Below, piece by piece: positions 10,523 through 18,965 of a stretch of 64,000 nt of DNA (positions within the stretch are counted from its first letter, which is position 1; each line of letters opens with the position of its first letter). The notes below the pieces were generated by a model that saw only the letters and a program-made list of their open reading frames with translations, searched no databases and was not told the DNA's origin. A program made the position numbers and the translations under genes. Source of the stretch: Methanoregula sp. UBA64 (GTDB taxonomy: Archaea; Halobacteriota; Methanomicrobia; Methanomicrobiales; Methanospirillaceae). The stretch covers positions 365,229-429,228 of the forward strand of contig NZ_DAQC01000001.1 in the NCBI RefSeq assembly GCF_002502735.1. The letters run 5' to 3'.

Positions 10523-11263
10523 ATGAATGGTGATTTGCCCCCCGGGAGCATGGCATTTCTTGTTGTCATTGCGCTCGGCATCGTGGTCATGGCCCTTTCA
10601 AAAGTCCTCGACCATGTCTGGGCGCGCGTTCTCAAACGACCCTGGCTCTATCTTGCCGTTGCCGGCCCGGGGATCGTTGTCCACGAGTGCGCGCACATCC
10701 TCGGCTGTCTTGTTACCGGTGCGCAGATCACAAAAGTTGTCCTGCTCTCCCGGGACGGGGGCAGTGTCTCGTATACAAAGCCCAGACTCCCGGTGATAGG
10801 AAACGTGATCATCAGCACGGCGCCGCTCTTCTGCCTCCCGCTCGTGCTCGCCGGCCTTTCGTGGCTCTTTGCCGCATTTGCCGGCTGCCGGTTCTCCACC
10901 GTGTTTCCAAATTTCGGTTTTGCCGCCCCGGTGCCCATGCTCTTTGCCGGTATCGGGCAGACGCTGTACGACAACCTGATCGGGTCGTTCAATCCCTGGT
11001 TTGTCCTGTACCTTTACCTGGTCGTAAGTCTCGTCCTCTCGGTTGCACCGAGCCGGCAGGATCTTAAAAATGCCCTGGCCGGTCTTGTCGTGCTCGTCCT
11101 TGCCGGGCTGCTCATCCTCGTTCTTAATATCCCGGCTGTCACGTCCCTCTTCCTCGAACTCGTGGCCCTGCTCGGCACCGGGCTCTCCACCGGCCTCGGG
11201 TTTGCGTGCATTGCGCTCATGGTCACGATCCCGTTCCTTCTTTTTTATAAGGCATCGGGCTAA
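10523..11263 (+). CDS. Membrane HExxH metallopeptidase-like protein (M50-like)
   Basis: 246 residues from ATG at 10523; a second ATG at 10550 (MAFLVVI) is an alternative start. There are about six hydrophobic segments. The first two flank a zinc-binding HECAH motif near residue 54 (VVHECAHILGCLVTGAQ), the arrangement of site-2-protease/M50 and related membrane peptidases. No second NPDG/LDG motif is obvious, so peptidase activity is uncertain. It is predicted to sit in the cytoplasmic membrane with its metal site near the cytosolic face. It runs divergently from the DUF255 gene and lies 47 bp upstream of mutS. Confidence 0.65.
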   Translation: MNGDLPPGSMAFLVVIALGIVVMALSKVLDHVWARVLKRPWLYLAVAGPGIVVHECAHILGCLVTGAQITKVVLLSRDGGSVSYTKPRLPVIGNVIISTAPLFCLPLVLAGLSWLFAAFAGCRFSTVFPNFGFAAPVPMLFAGIGQTLYDNLIGSFNPWFVLYLYLVVSLVLSVAPSRQDLKNALAGLVVLVLAGLLILVLNIPAVTSLFLELVALLGTGLSTGLGFACIALMVTIPFLLFYKASG

Positions 11264-11310
11264 CGGGCCCGCACGATCAGCACGGTTAATTTCCCGCCAG
11301 CGACAACAGT

Positions 11311-14013
11311 ATGCTGATGAAAGGGACGCCCGGTTGCGATACCGGTACGGCAGCCGATGATACCAGGAACCTCACCCCGGGGATGCGGCAGTACCGGGAG
11401 ATCAAGGCACAGTACCCGGATGCTATCCTCTTTTTCCATATCGGGGACTTCTTCGAGACGCTCGAAGACGATGCGATCGTTGTCTCGCGCGAACTCGATC
11501 TCGTGCTCACCTCCCGGTCCAAAAACGGCGACCAGAAGATCCCGCTCGCGGGTGTCCCGCACCATGCCGGCGAGGGCTACATTGCCCGGCTCGTGGCAAA
11601 GGGTTACAAGGTTGCGATCTGCGAGCAGATGGAGGACCCGAAGACCGCAAAGGGCCTGGTGAAGCGCGGGGTTGTCCGGGTGATAACCCCCGGGACCGTG
11701 ATCGACCCGGGGATGCTCCCGTCCGCAGCGGCAGCGTATCTCATGGCGCTCTTTCCCGGTGAAAAGGGAAAGGACGGGGGGATCGCCCTTCTCGATATCT
11801 CGACCGGCGAGTTCTTCGTGCTCGGGCTTCCGGCAGAGGGGATGCTTGACAATATCCGTTCGGAGATTGCCCGCTACCGCCCGGCCGAGTGCGTGATCCC
11901 GGCATCCGCCGACGCGGCCCTCCGCGAATTGCTCACAAGAAATGGCGTGGTGGTGACGCCCCGTCCGGACGACCGGTTCGTGACGGGCCGGGCGGCCCGC
12001 ACGCTCATGGACCATTTCGGCGTCTCGTCCCTGGACGGCTTTGGCTGCGGGGAGATGCCGGCCGCAGTTGCCGCAGCAGGAGCGGCCTTATCGTACGCAG
12101 AGGAGACCCAGCAGTCCGCGCTCCCGCAGGTGAGTTCGCTTTCCACCCGCACGTCTTCGCAGGGCATGATGCTCGATGCCGTGACCCTGCGCAACCTTGA
12201 AGTCCACGAATGTATCCGGGCGGGGAGCAAAGGAGCCACGCTCTTTTCGGTGCTCGACCGGACAAAAACGCCGATGGGGAGCCGGCTGCTGCGCCGCATG
12301 ATCACCCGTCCCCTCACGGACGTTTCGCAGATCGATGCCCGGCTCGATGCCGTGGAGTACCTGGTAAAGGATACGACCCTGCGCCTCTCGCTTTCTGGCC
12401 GCTTCTCGAAACATGCCGACATCGAACGGATCACGGCCCGGATCGCGTACGGGAATGCCGGGCCCCGGGACCTGGTGGCGCTTGCCGAGTCGCTTGGAAC
12501 CTTCCCGGAGGTAAAAAAACTCCTTGCCTCCCCGGCTGCCGGGACGCTTCCGGCAACTATTGCTGCTGCCCGCGACCAGGTCCGGGAACTGCCCGATGTC
12601 ATCGATCTTATTTTGCGGGCAATCATCGACGACCCGCCGGCGCTTGCAAAGAACGGCGGCGTGATCCGGCCGGGATTCTCAAAAGAGCTTGACGAGATCA
12701 ACGGCGTCCTGCACTCCGGGAAGAACTGGATAGCAGAACTCCAGACCGCCGAGCGGGAGAAGACCGGGATAAAATCGCTCAAGATCGGGTACAACCGGAT
12801 CTTCGGGTACTACATCGATGTGAGCAAACCAAACCTCGCCCTTGTCCCGGAGCGGTACGAGCGCCGGCAGACCACGGCAAACGGCGAGCGCTACACCATC
12901 CCCGCGCTCCGGGAAAAGGAGGCGCTCATCACGAACGCAGACGAGCGGGTGCTTGCGCTCGAACGTTCGCTCTACACGGGCCTGATAGAAACGCTGCGCG
13001 AAAAGATCCCGGACCTCCAGCAGGCAGCCGCCGGGATCGCGGCGCTCGATGTCACGGTGGCGCTTGCAGACGTTGCGCAGGCAAACGATTACTGCCGCCC
13101 GCAGCTGGACGGCGGCGATGCCATTGCCTGCCGGGACGTGCGCCACCCGGTTGTCGAGCAGTCCCTTCCCGCGGGCTTTGTCCCCAATGACTGCGATCTT
13201 TCTGGCCACGGCACGCAGATCATGGTAATCACCGGCGCAAACATGGCCGGAAAGTCCACGTACATGCGCTCGGTCGCGCTCTGCTGCATCATGGCGCAGG
13301 CCGGCAGCTTTGTCCCGGCCCGTGCGGCCCGGATCGGGATCATCGACCGGATCTTTACCCGGGTCGGGGCGTTCGACGATCTTGCGAGCGGCCAGAGCAC
13401 ATTCTTTGTCGAGATGCTCGAACTCGCCAATATCTTAAACAACATGACCGACCGGAGCCTGGTCATCCTCGACGAGATCGGGCGCGGGACGAGCACGGCG
13501 GACGGCTGCTCGATCGCAAAGGCCGTGCTCGAATACCTGCACGGGAAATCATCGGCCGGCCCAAAGACGCTCTTTGCCACCCACTTCCACGAGATCATCG
13601 GGACCGAGGGCGAATTAAAACGGGTGAAGAATTACCATTTCGCGGTACAGGAGACAAAAAAGGAGGTCGTTTTCTTAAGAAAGCTCATCCCCGGCGCAAC
13701 CGACAAAAGCTACGGTATCCACGTGGCCCGGCTCGCGGGGATCCCAAGGAAGGTGACCGAACGGGCCGATGTCCTGCTTGAAGAATTTTTGAACCGGGCA
13801 ACCGGCCCGGGCACAAAAGCGCAGCGCTATACCCAGCTCCTGCTCGTAGACGAGAGCGCCCCGGCCCGCGAAACCTCTACGGTGCCCGACCCGGTGCACA
13901 CGGAACTTGCCCGGCTCTCGCCCGATGAGATGACGCCGATACAGGCCCTTGCAAAACTTGCCGAGCTCAAAAAGATGGCGGGAGATGCCGGTACGGGGGC
14001 GGACCGCCCGTGA
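11311..14013 (+). CDS. mutS: DNA mismatch repair protein MutS
   Basis: 900 residues, close to bacterial MutS1 length. The mismatch-contacting FxE motif is in HIGDFFETLEDDA (about residue 47), in the N-terminal domain that begins after TPGMRQYREIKAQYPD. The C-terminal ATPase has Walker A GANMAGKST, Walker B VILDEIGRGTS and TLFATHFHE. It recognises mismatches and short loops and recruits MutL in an ATP-dependent manner. The gene overlaps mutL by four bases (GTGA), a two-gene operon. MutS1/MutL pairs are scarce in archaea and are generally taken as acquired from bacteria; codon use looks like that of the neighbours. Confidence 0.97.
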   Translation: MLMKGTPGCDTGTAADDTRNLTPGMRQYREIKAQYPDAILFFHIGDFFETLEDDAIVVSRELDLVLTSRSKNGDQKIPLAGVPHHAGEGYIARLVAKGYKVAICEQMEDPKTAKGLVKRGVVRVITPGTVIDPGMLPSAAAAYLMALFPGEKGKDGGIALLDISTGEFFVLGLPAEGMLDNIRSEIARYRPAECVIPASADAALRELLTRNGVVVTPRPDDRFVTGRAARTLMDHFGVSSLDGFGCGEMPAAVAAAGAALSYAEETQQSALPQVSSLSTRTSSQGMMLDAVTLRNLEVHECIRAGSKGATLFSVLDRTKTPMGSRLLRRMITRPLTDVSQIDARLDAVEYLVKDTTLRLSLSGRFSKHADIERITARIAYGNAGPRDLVALAESLGTFPEVKKLLASPAAGTLPATIAAARDQVRELPDVIDLILRAIIDDPPALAKNGGVIRPGFSKELDEINGVLHSGKNWIAELQTAEREKTGIKSLKIGYNRIFGYYIDVSKPNLALVPERYERRQTTANGERYTIPALREKEALITNADERVLALERSLYTGLIETLREKIPDLQQAAAGIAALDVTVALADVAQANDYCRPQLDGGDAIACRDVRHPVVEQSLPAGFVPNDCDLSGHGTQIMVITGANMAGKSTYMRSVALCCIMAQAGSFVPARAARIGIIDRIFTRVGAFDDLASGQSTFFVEMLELANILNNMTDRSLVILDEIGRGTSTADGCSIAKAVLEYLHGKSSAGPKTLFATHFHEIIGTEGELKRVKNYHFAVQETKKEVVFLRKLIPGATDKSYGIHVARLAGIPRKVTERADVLLEEFLNRATGPGTKAQRYTQLLLVDESAPARETSTVPDPVHTELARLSPDEMTPIQALAKLAELKKMAGDAGTGADRP

Positions 14014-15848
14014 GCGACAAGACCGCTGTCCCGCGGATCCGGGTGCTCGATACTGCGACCGTGAACCAGATCGCGGCCGGCGAGGTTGTGGAGCGCCCGG
14101 CATCGGTGGTAAAGGAGCTCGTGGAGAATGCGATCGATGCCGGTGCCCGCACGGTCCGGATCGATATCACGTCCGTACAGGGCGGGATATCGGCAATCCG
14201 CGTGACCGATGACGGCTGCGGGATGTCGCCGGCCGACGCGGAACTTGCATTTATTCCGCATGCAACGAGCAAGATTGCAACCATCGACGATATTTTCTCG
14301 GTGCGGACGCTCGGGTTCCGGGGCGAGGCGCTCGCAAGCATTGCTGCGGTAGCAAAAGTGACGCTCGTTACCCGGGAGCGTGCGGGTGCGGCACTTGCCG
14401 GGACAAAGATCGTGGTGCTCGGGGGAAAAATCCTTGAGAGAGGGAGCACCGGGGCGCCGGAGGGGACGGGCGTGCTGGTCGAGGAACTCTTCTATAATAC
14501 CCCGGCGCGGAAGAAGTTCCAGAAGAATCTCAACACGGAGCTTGCCCGGATCCATGCGATCCTCGAAGGGATCGTGCTCGCGTACCCGCAGGTTGCGTTC
14601 CGTTTCTCGCACAACAACCGCGAGCAGCTGGCCACGGCCCGGGCAGAAAGCCCGCTCGATACGATCGCCCGGCTCTTTGGGAGCGACTGCGCCCGCGAGC
14701 TGCTCCCTGCCGCGTACGAACACCCGCTTGTCGCGGTCAGCGGATACGTCTCCCGGCCCGGCCTCTCGCGCAAGGGCCACGACCGGATCCTTGTTGCGAT
14801 CAACAACCGGTTTGTCTCAACGCCCGCGATCACCGGGGCGATAAAAGAGGGGTACGGCACGCTCCTCCCCCGGGACCGGTACCCGGTTGCGTTTCTCAGT
14901 CTGGCGATCGATACCCGGCTCGTGGACGTGAACGTCCACCCGACCAAAAAGGAGGTGCGCCTGACTAAAGAGCGCGAGATTGCAGAGGCCGTGCGGGAAG
15001 CGGTGCGCCGGGCCTTAAAGGAGCAGGACCTGATCCCGGAGGTCCGGGCCGACATCCCCCGCGACCGGGTTCTCGAAAACGCGGTGGCACCCGCTGCTGA
15101 GAAACCCTCCGCGGTTGCCGAACCGGTGGCTGCGTACTGCACGGGAACGCTTTCGCCCGGCCCTGAAACGGTAACCGCTCCCCTGACCGAGCCGACCCAT
15201 ACCGGGACGGCATCGACCGATCACCGGCTCCGGCAGACCGAGCTTGTAAGCGGCGTTCTCCCGGTCACCGCTGCCGTGCCGCCCCTTGAGGTGATCGGGC
15301 AGGTGGGCGGGTGTTACATCCTTGCCGCTGCACCCGATGGCGAACTCATCATCATCGACCAGCACGCAGCCCACGAGCGGGTCTTCTACGAGCAGGTGCA
15401 GAAGAGTACGGCAGCCCGCCATGCGCAGGAGCTCATCGTCCCTGCGGTGATCCACCGCTCGCCCAAGGATTCCGCGATCCTCCGCAACCTTATCCCGGTG
15501 CTTGCGCGGGAAGGGGTTGTCATCGAGGAGTTCGGGACCGGGTCGTTTCTGGTCCGGGCCGTGCCTGCGATCATGGGAAAGATCGAGGGGACCGAGCAGA
15601 TCGACGACCTGGTGACCGATCTGGTGGAAAGCGATCCCACCCGGCCGGTGACCGACCGCGAGCGGATAACAAGGATCGTTGCCTGCCGGAGCGCGATAAA
15701 GGCCGGCACGGTCTGCACGCTCGAACAGTGCCGGCGCCTTGTCGCCCAGCTCCGGGCAGCGGAGTGTCCTTTCACCTGCCCGCACGGCCGGCCCACGATG
15801 ATCCGGTTCTCCCGGGCAAAGCTGGACGAGATGTTTTTGAGGACGTGA
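14010..15848 (+). CDS. mutL: DNA mismatch repair endonuclease MutL
   Basis: 612 residues, GTG start overlapping the mutS stop. The N-terminal GHKL ATPase shows NQIAAGEVVERPASVVKEL, DDGCGM, and TLGFRGEALASI. The C-terminal domain keeps the metal endonuclease motif as DQHAAHERVFYE (DQHA-x2-E-x4-E), plus ACRSAIKAG and CPHGRP, so this should be a nicking MutL, as in bacteria without MutH, rather than the E. coli type. A linker of about 90 residues (roughly 340-430) of low complexity separates the domains. With MutS it forms a complete strand-nicking mismatch repair initiation pair. Confidence 0.96.
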   Translation: MSDKTAVPRIRVLDTATVNQIAAGEVVERPASVVKELVENAIDAGARTVRIDITSVQGGISAIRVTDDGCGMSPADAELAFIPHATSKIATIDDIFSVRTLGFRGEALASIAAVAKVTLVTRERAGAALAGTKIVVLGGKILERGSTGAPEGTGVLVEELFYNTPARKKFQKNLNTELARIHAILEGIVLAYPQVAFRFSHNNREQLATARAESPLDTIARLFGSDCARELLPAAYEHPLVAVSGYVSRPGLSRKGHDRILVAINNRFVSTPAITGAIKEGYGTLLPRDRYPVAFLSLAIDTRLVDVNVHPTKKEVRLTKEREIAEAVREAVRRALKEQDLIPEVRADIPRDRVLENAVAPAAEKPSAVAEPVAAYCTGTLSPGPETVTAPLTEPTHTGTASTDHRLRQTELVSGVLPVTAAVPPLEVIGQVGGCYILAAAPDGELIIIDQHAAHERVFYEQVQKSTAARHAQELIVPAVIHRSPKDSAILRNLIPVLAREGVVIEEFGTGSFLVRAVPAIMGKIEGTEQIDDLVTDLVESDPTRPVTDRERITRIVACRSAIKAGTVCTLEQCRRLVAQLRAAECPFTCPHGRPTMIRFSRAKLDEMFLRT

Positions 15849-16734
15849 AAAACAGTTCTCTTACCTGTCGGGAAATTAGGGGCGGTTCCTGAACTATCCC
15901 CCGCTGCATCAGGGGCTTTTGTATTTTCGGCTCTGTAGAAAACCATAACAGAAATCCGGAAATTTTGTTGCGATGGAACCACGGGTGCTCGCCGCCTCAT
16001 CGGGGCTCGCCCCGTGGAGTAGGCCCGTGAAATGTACATGGCACGATTTTTTTTATTCGGTTGGGGGGGTCAAGGGAGCCACCGCACCATCCGGATCCTG
16101 ATGCTGCCGGAAAAACCGTATCACAAACAAGCCCGATACGGCCCCGGATTGCTCTTTTCGGGTCTTGCCCCTTCCCGGGAAACCCCGTAAACCGCCCCGT
16201 TTTGTTTCGTGTGGAAAACACCCTCAAATCAGGCTCGGTTTGCCGAAATACGCCCGCTTTCGATGCCCGAGAACGGGTCACCATGCCCCTGCAACAAAGG
16301 GAAATTTTGCCACATCCAGTCACCCTTGCGACCCCGGGATCGGCCAAAAGAACGCGGCTAAATACGTCCGCTTAAAAACCGGTATTTCTCTGACGTGAAG
16401 CCGGGTGCTGACCACAAAAAAACGGGCAAAACCGGCCGGTATGAGCGGGTCCGGGAGATACCCGGGAACCATGCTTTCAATGGATTTTTGGCAGTATGTG
16501 ATCTTTTCCCGGCCCGGAGATCGAACCGGCAAAGGCCCCGCACATATCATCGCGCGCGAGCCGATCCACCCCGCATTCCCTCCGGATCAGATGGTTGCTG
16601 TGCCTCACGCAATCACGCGCGCAACCTCCATCCTGTGTTCGCCCGAACCCTTTCCTCCGGGTCATCGCCGGTATTCCTGTAACAATCCGCACCATTATAC
16701 CTCTGCCAGAAAAGATCCGGTACAGATTTCCCCC
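15849..16734. other. 886-bp non-coding stretch between mutL and mutY
   Basis: No persuasive gene on either strand. It contains repeat copy B (15977-16076) and, further on, an open frame from 16405 that runs into mutY but has an amino-acid composition unlike a protein and is best seen as 5' non-coding sequence. AT-rich bits near 16358-16380 could hold the mutY promoter. Confidence 0.55.
15977..16076 (+). repeat. Dispersed ~100-bp repeat, copy B
   Basis: This is the inverted counterpart of 8194-8293. Core 15979-16017 differs from the other copy at one base. The flank after the core keeps the same length (58 bases) and the same landmarks: ATGGCA, a T-run, ATTCGG and a G-run ending in TCA. Confidence 0.75.
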
Positions 16735-17610
16735 ATGAAAAAATCCGTCCAGCAGCCCCTTGTCCCGCCCGGCCCGGCGCGATCGGACCCGCCCTCCGAT
16801 GCAGAGATCGCCGGGTTCAAAAAACAGGTGCTCGCGTTCTACAAAAAGCACGGCCGGCACGACATGCCCTGGCGCCACACAAAGGACCCGTACCGGATCC
16901 TTGTCTCCGAGATCATGCTCCAGCAGACGCAGGTCGGCCGGGTTACCGAAAAATACCCGGAGTTCCTTGCTGCATTCCCGGATTTTCCGGCGCTTGCCCG
17001 GGCCCCGCAGAGCGCGGTTGTTGCCGCGTGGCAGGGAATGGGATACAACAGGCGGGCCCTTGCGCTCAAAAAGTGTGCGGAAAACGTGGTCGGCGGGTAT
17101 GGCGGAACGCTCCCCCCCGATCCCGCCATCCTTGCAACGTTACCCGGCATCGGCCCGGCCACCGCCGCGTCCATCTGCGCATTTGCGTTCAATCTCCCGG
17201 TCGTCTTTATCGAGACAAACATCCGCCGGGTCTTCATCCACGCATTCTTTCCCGGCAGGGATCGCGTGGACGACCGCGAGCTCCTCCCGCTCGTAACGCG
17301 TGCCCTTGACAAAGACCATCCCCGGGAATGGTACTGGGCCTTAATGGATTACGGCACGGCGCTCAAAAATACCGTCCCGAACCCGAACCGGAGGAGCGCC
17401 GCGTACGTGAAACAGGCGCCCTTTACCGGATCCGACCGGGAGATCCGGGGAAGGATCCTCAAAATGCTGGTCGGCCGCAACCGGATTGCACGAACGGAGA
17501 TCCTCGCAGGTCTTGGCGGCGACCCGGACCGGGCAGGCCGGATCCTCTCTGCCCTTGAAAGCGAAGGCTTCCTGGCAAAGGACCGGCGGGGCTACCGGCT
17601 TAAGGAGTAG
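16735..17610 (+). CDS. mutY: MutY-type adenine DNA glycosylase lacking the Fe-S cluster
   Basis: 291 residues from ATG at 16735; upstream in-frame sequence does not look coding. Family features: WRHTKDPYRILVSEIMLQQTQV (split: catalytic Glu in EIMLQQTQV, about residue 60), the helix-hairpin-helix LPGIGPATAAS, and IETNIRRVFIH where MutY has LDGNVxRV, so the catalytic Asp position (about residue 160) is Glu. The C-terminus has no C-x6-C-x2-C-x5-C cluster and no MutT-like domain; it ends in a winged-helix-like region (RIARTEILAGLGG, GFLAKDRRGYRLKE). It should remove adenine opposite 8-oxoguanine. It follows mutSL. Confidence 0.85.
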   Translation: MKKSVQQPLVPPGPARSDPPSDAEIAGFKKQVLAFYKKHGRHDMPWRHTKDPYRILVSEIMLQQTQVGRVTEKYPEFLAAFPDFPALARAPQSAVVAAWQGMGYNRRALALKKCAENVVGGYGGTLPPDPAILATLPGIGPATAASICAFAFNLPVVFIETNIRRVFIHAFFPGRDRVDDRELLPLVTRALDKDHPREWYWALMDYGTALKNTVPNPNRRSAAYVKQAPFTGSDREIRGRILKMLVGRNRIARTEILAGLGGDPDRAGRILSALESEGFLAKDRRGYRLKE

Positions 17611-17735
17611 TCCGACGGCACCGGCGTTGTCACGCTCAGAAAGCATTTAAAACAAAATGTAAAACATAATTTACGTGGTGCCCATAAAAAAAAGGGCATC
17701 TGCAGGAACAACAAGAACAATCCGGAGAACCAGGA

Positions 17736-17822
17736 ATGAAAACCCCGATAGTATACTATGCCGCACTCTTCGTCTTTAGTTTCGCGGTACTTTCTGTCGG
17801 GATGGCTGCGGGCCTCCACTAA
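17736..17822 (+). CDS. Putative 28-aa single-helix membrane peptide
   Basis: The ORF runs from ATG to TAA and encodes MKTPIVYYAALFVFSFAVL plus a short tail ending in GLH. It is essentially one transmembrane helix with a positively charged N-terminus. GGAG lies about 12 nt upstream of the ATG, and a TTTAAAACAAAATG-like AT-rich segment near 17646 could be a promoter. Function unknown; it could equally be a leader peptide for the downstream non-coding stretch. Confidence 0.45.
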   Translation: MKTPIVYYAALFVFSFAVLSVGMAAGLH

Positions 17823-18296
17823 AATTCCCGCAGTCCCTGCCGGCTCCGGCAGCAGGAAAAGAAACGACAAAAAAGGAGATGATAAAAAAATCGGGACAAC
17901 GATTACCATCATGTTTCCTCTGGCCTGCGTTCCATCATGGCAGGCAGCAGACATTTCAAAGGACATTGCAGCCCCAAATGTCTCCGTTCCCGGTTAACCT
18001 GTAAAAAAACAGGCAGGACCCGGCCGGCATACCACCCCGCCGGCCAGGGCAAAAACCGGGCAGTGAACGGATCCGGCAGGAGGACCTTGTCCGGACAATG
18101 CGGGAAGAAACAGGACCCTTCCCGGCATTGTCTATTATTCTATAGACCCCACAAGTGAATCCATCAGGAATCCACCACCTCTAAAACGGGGAGTACGTCT
18201 GCTCCCCGTATTTTTTTTATTTTGCCGTTACCTACGCACCACCCTGTGTCACGGTCGCCAGATTGATAAGATCCCGGTTCAAATTCCCGTAGTATC
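17823..18296. other. Non-coding stretch ending in a strong hairpin; possible small RNA
   Basis: No gene found. It contains a GC-rich inverted segment near 18018-18046 (GGCCGGCAT / CGCCGGCC) and closes with a terminator-like hairpin at 18186-18225. As no coding frame immediately precedes the hairpin, a small non-coding transcript or a long 3' UTR of the 28-aa peptide mRNA is possible. Confidence 0.4.
18186..18225 (+). terminator. Hairpin followed by T-run
   Basis: ACGGGGAG (18186-18193) pairs perfectly with CTCCCCGT (18202-18209), loop of eight bases, then a run of eight T (18211-18218) and further T-rich sequence. The layout is that of an intrinsic terminator on the plus strand. Confidence 0.6.
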
Positions 18297-18815
18297 ATGG
18301 CAGATATCCGGGAGATCCCCGACCGGGTAAAATGGCGGTCTGCCGCACAATGTCTGGCAACCCTTCCGGCCCTGTACGATATTGCATTCCGCGAAGCGCT
18401 CCGGGACAGATACGGCCCGCTCGAACAGGAGATCTGGATGGAGCTTGCACGCTCGCTTGCCAGTATCGCGCACGACTGTTCGCTTCCGGTGCGGAATGCA
18501 GAAGAGATCGCAGATGCGGTGCAGGCCGGCCTGTACGTGCTCTTTGGCCCGGACCTCGGTGCCGAAACGATTGCGTTCTCGGACGACCGGGCCGTGATCG
18601 TAATCAAACGCTGCCCGTTTCTCATTCACAGTTCCGCGCTTGCAACCGACTGCGGGAATTCCTTTGGCCGGTGCATGGCCCTTGTCCTGACTGCCGTCCC
18701 GCTGCTCAACAAAGAGTTCGAAGGCCGGTTTGTGCGGGCAGCCTGCACCGGCGACCGGCAGTGCGAGATCATGATCGGGAAAACTCCTCCGGCAAAAAAA
18801 CCCGGTGGTTCGTGA
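18297..18815 (+). CDS. Hypothetical protein with V4R-like C-terminal cysteines
   Basis: 172 residues. I do not recognise it with certainty. The C-terminal half has ALATDCGNSFGRCMALVLT and RAACTGDRQCEIMI; Cys spacing and the GxxxCEI ending resemble V4R (4-vinyl-reductase-like) ligand-binding domains that bind small molecules or metals through cysteines. The N-terminal half (EQEIWMELARSLASIAHD) is helical. It sits 150 bp upstream of the first DsrE/F/H-like triple-domain gene on the same strand, so a sulfur or redox sensing role is possible but unproven. The start ATG has no clear ribosome binding site. Confidence 0.6.
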   Translation: MADIREIPDRVKWRSAAQCLATLPALYDIAFREALRDRYGPLEQEIWMELARSLASIAHDCSLPVRNAEEIADAVQAGLYVLFGPDLGAETIAFSDDRAVIVIKRCPFLIHSSALATDCGNSFGRCMALVLTAVPLLNKEFEGRFVRAACTGDRQCEIMIGKTPPAKKPGGS

Positions 18816-18965
18816 TACTATGAGTACCGGAAGGGCGGGGAAAAGGATCCCGGGGAATCACCCCGCATTTTTTTAATAAAATGAAAAAGGGAGCCGGTAC
18901 CGAACCGGTAATAGGTCAGATTGATAAGATTCTTGGGAAATATAGGTACCACGAGCAAACAACCG

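Noticed and set aside
16510..16530. Minus-strand GGTTCGATC resembles a tRNA T-loop
   Set aside because: Stem pairing fails and no cloverleaf fits on either side.
16405..16734. In-frame N-terminal extension of MutY by 110 residues
   Set aside because: Composition is Pro/Arg/His-rich without structure, and MutY homologues start near the ATG at 16735.
18270..18300. GGTTCAAATTCCCG looks like a tRNA T-arm
   Set aside because: The flanking bases do not form a T-stem, no acceptor or anticodon arm could be built, and a coding start follows directly.
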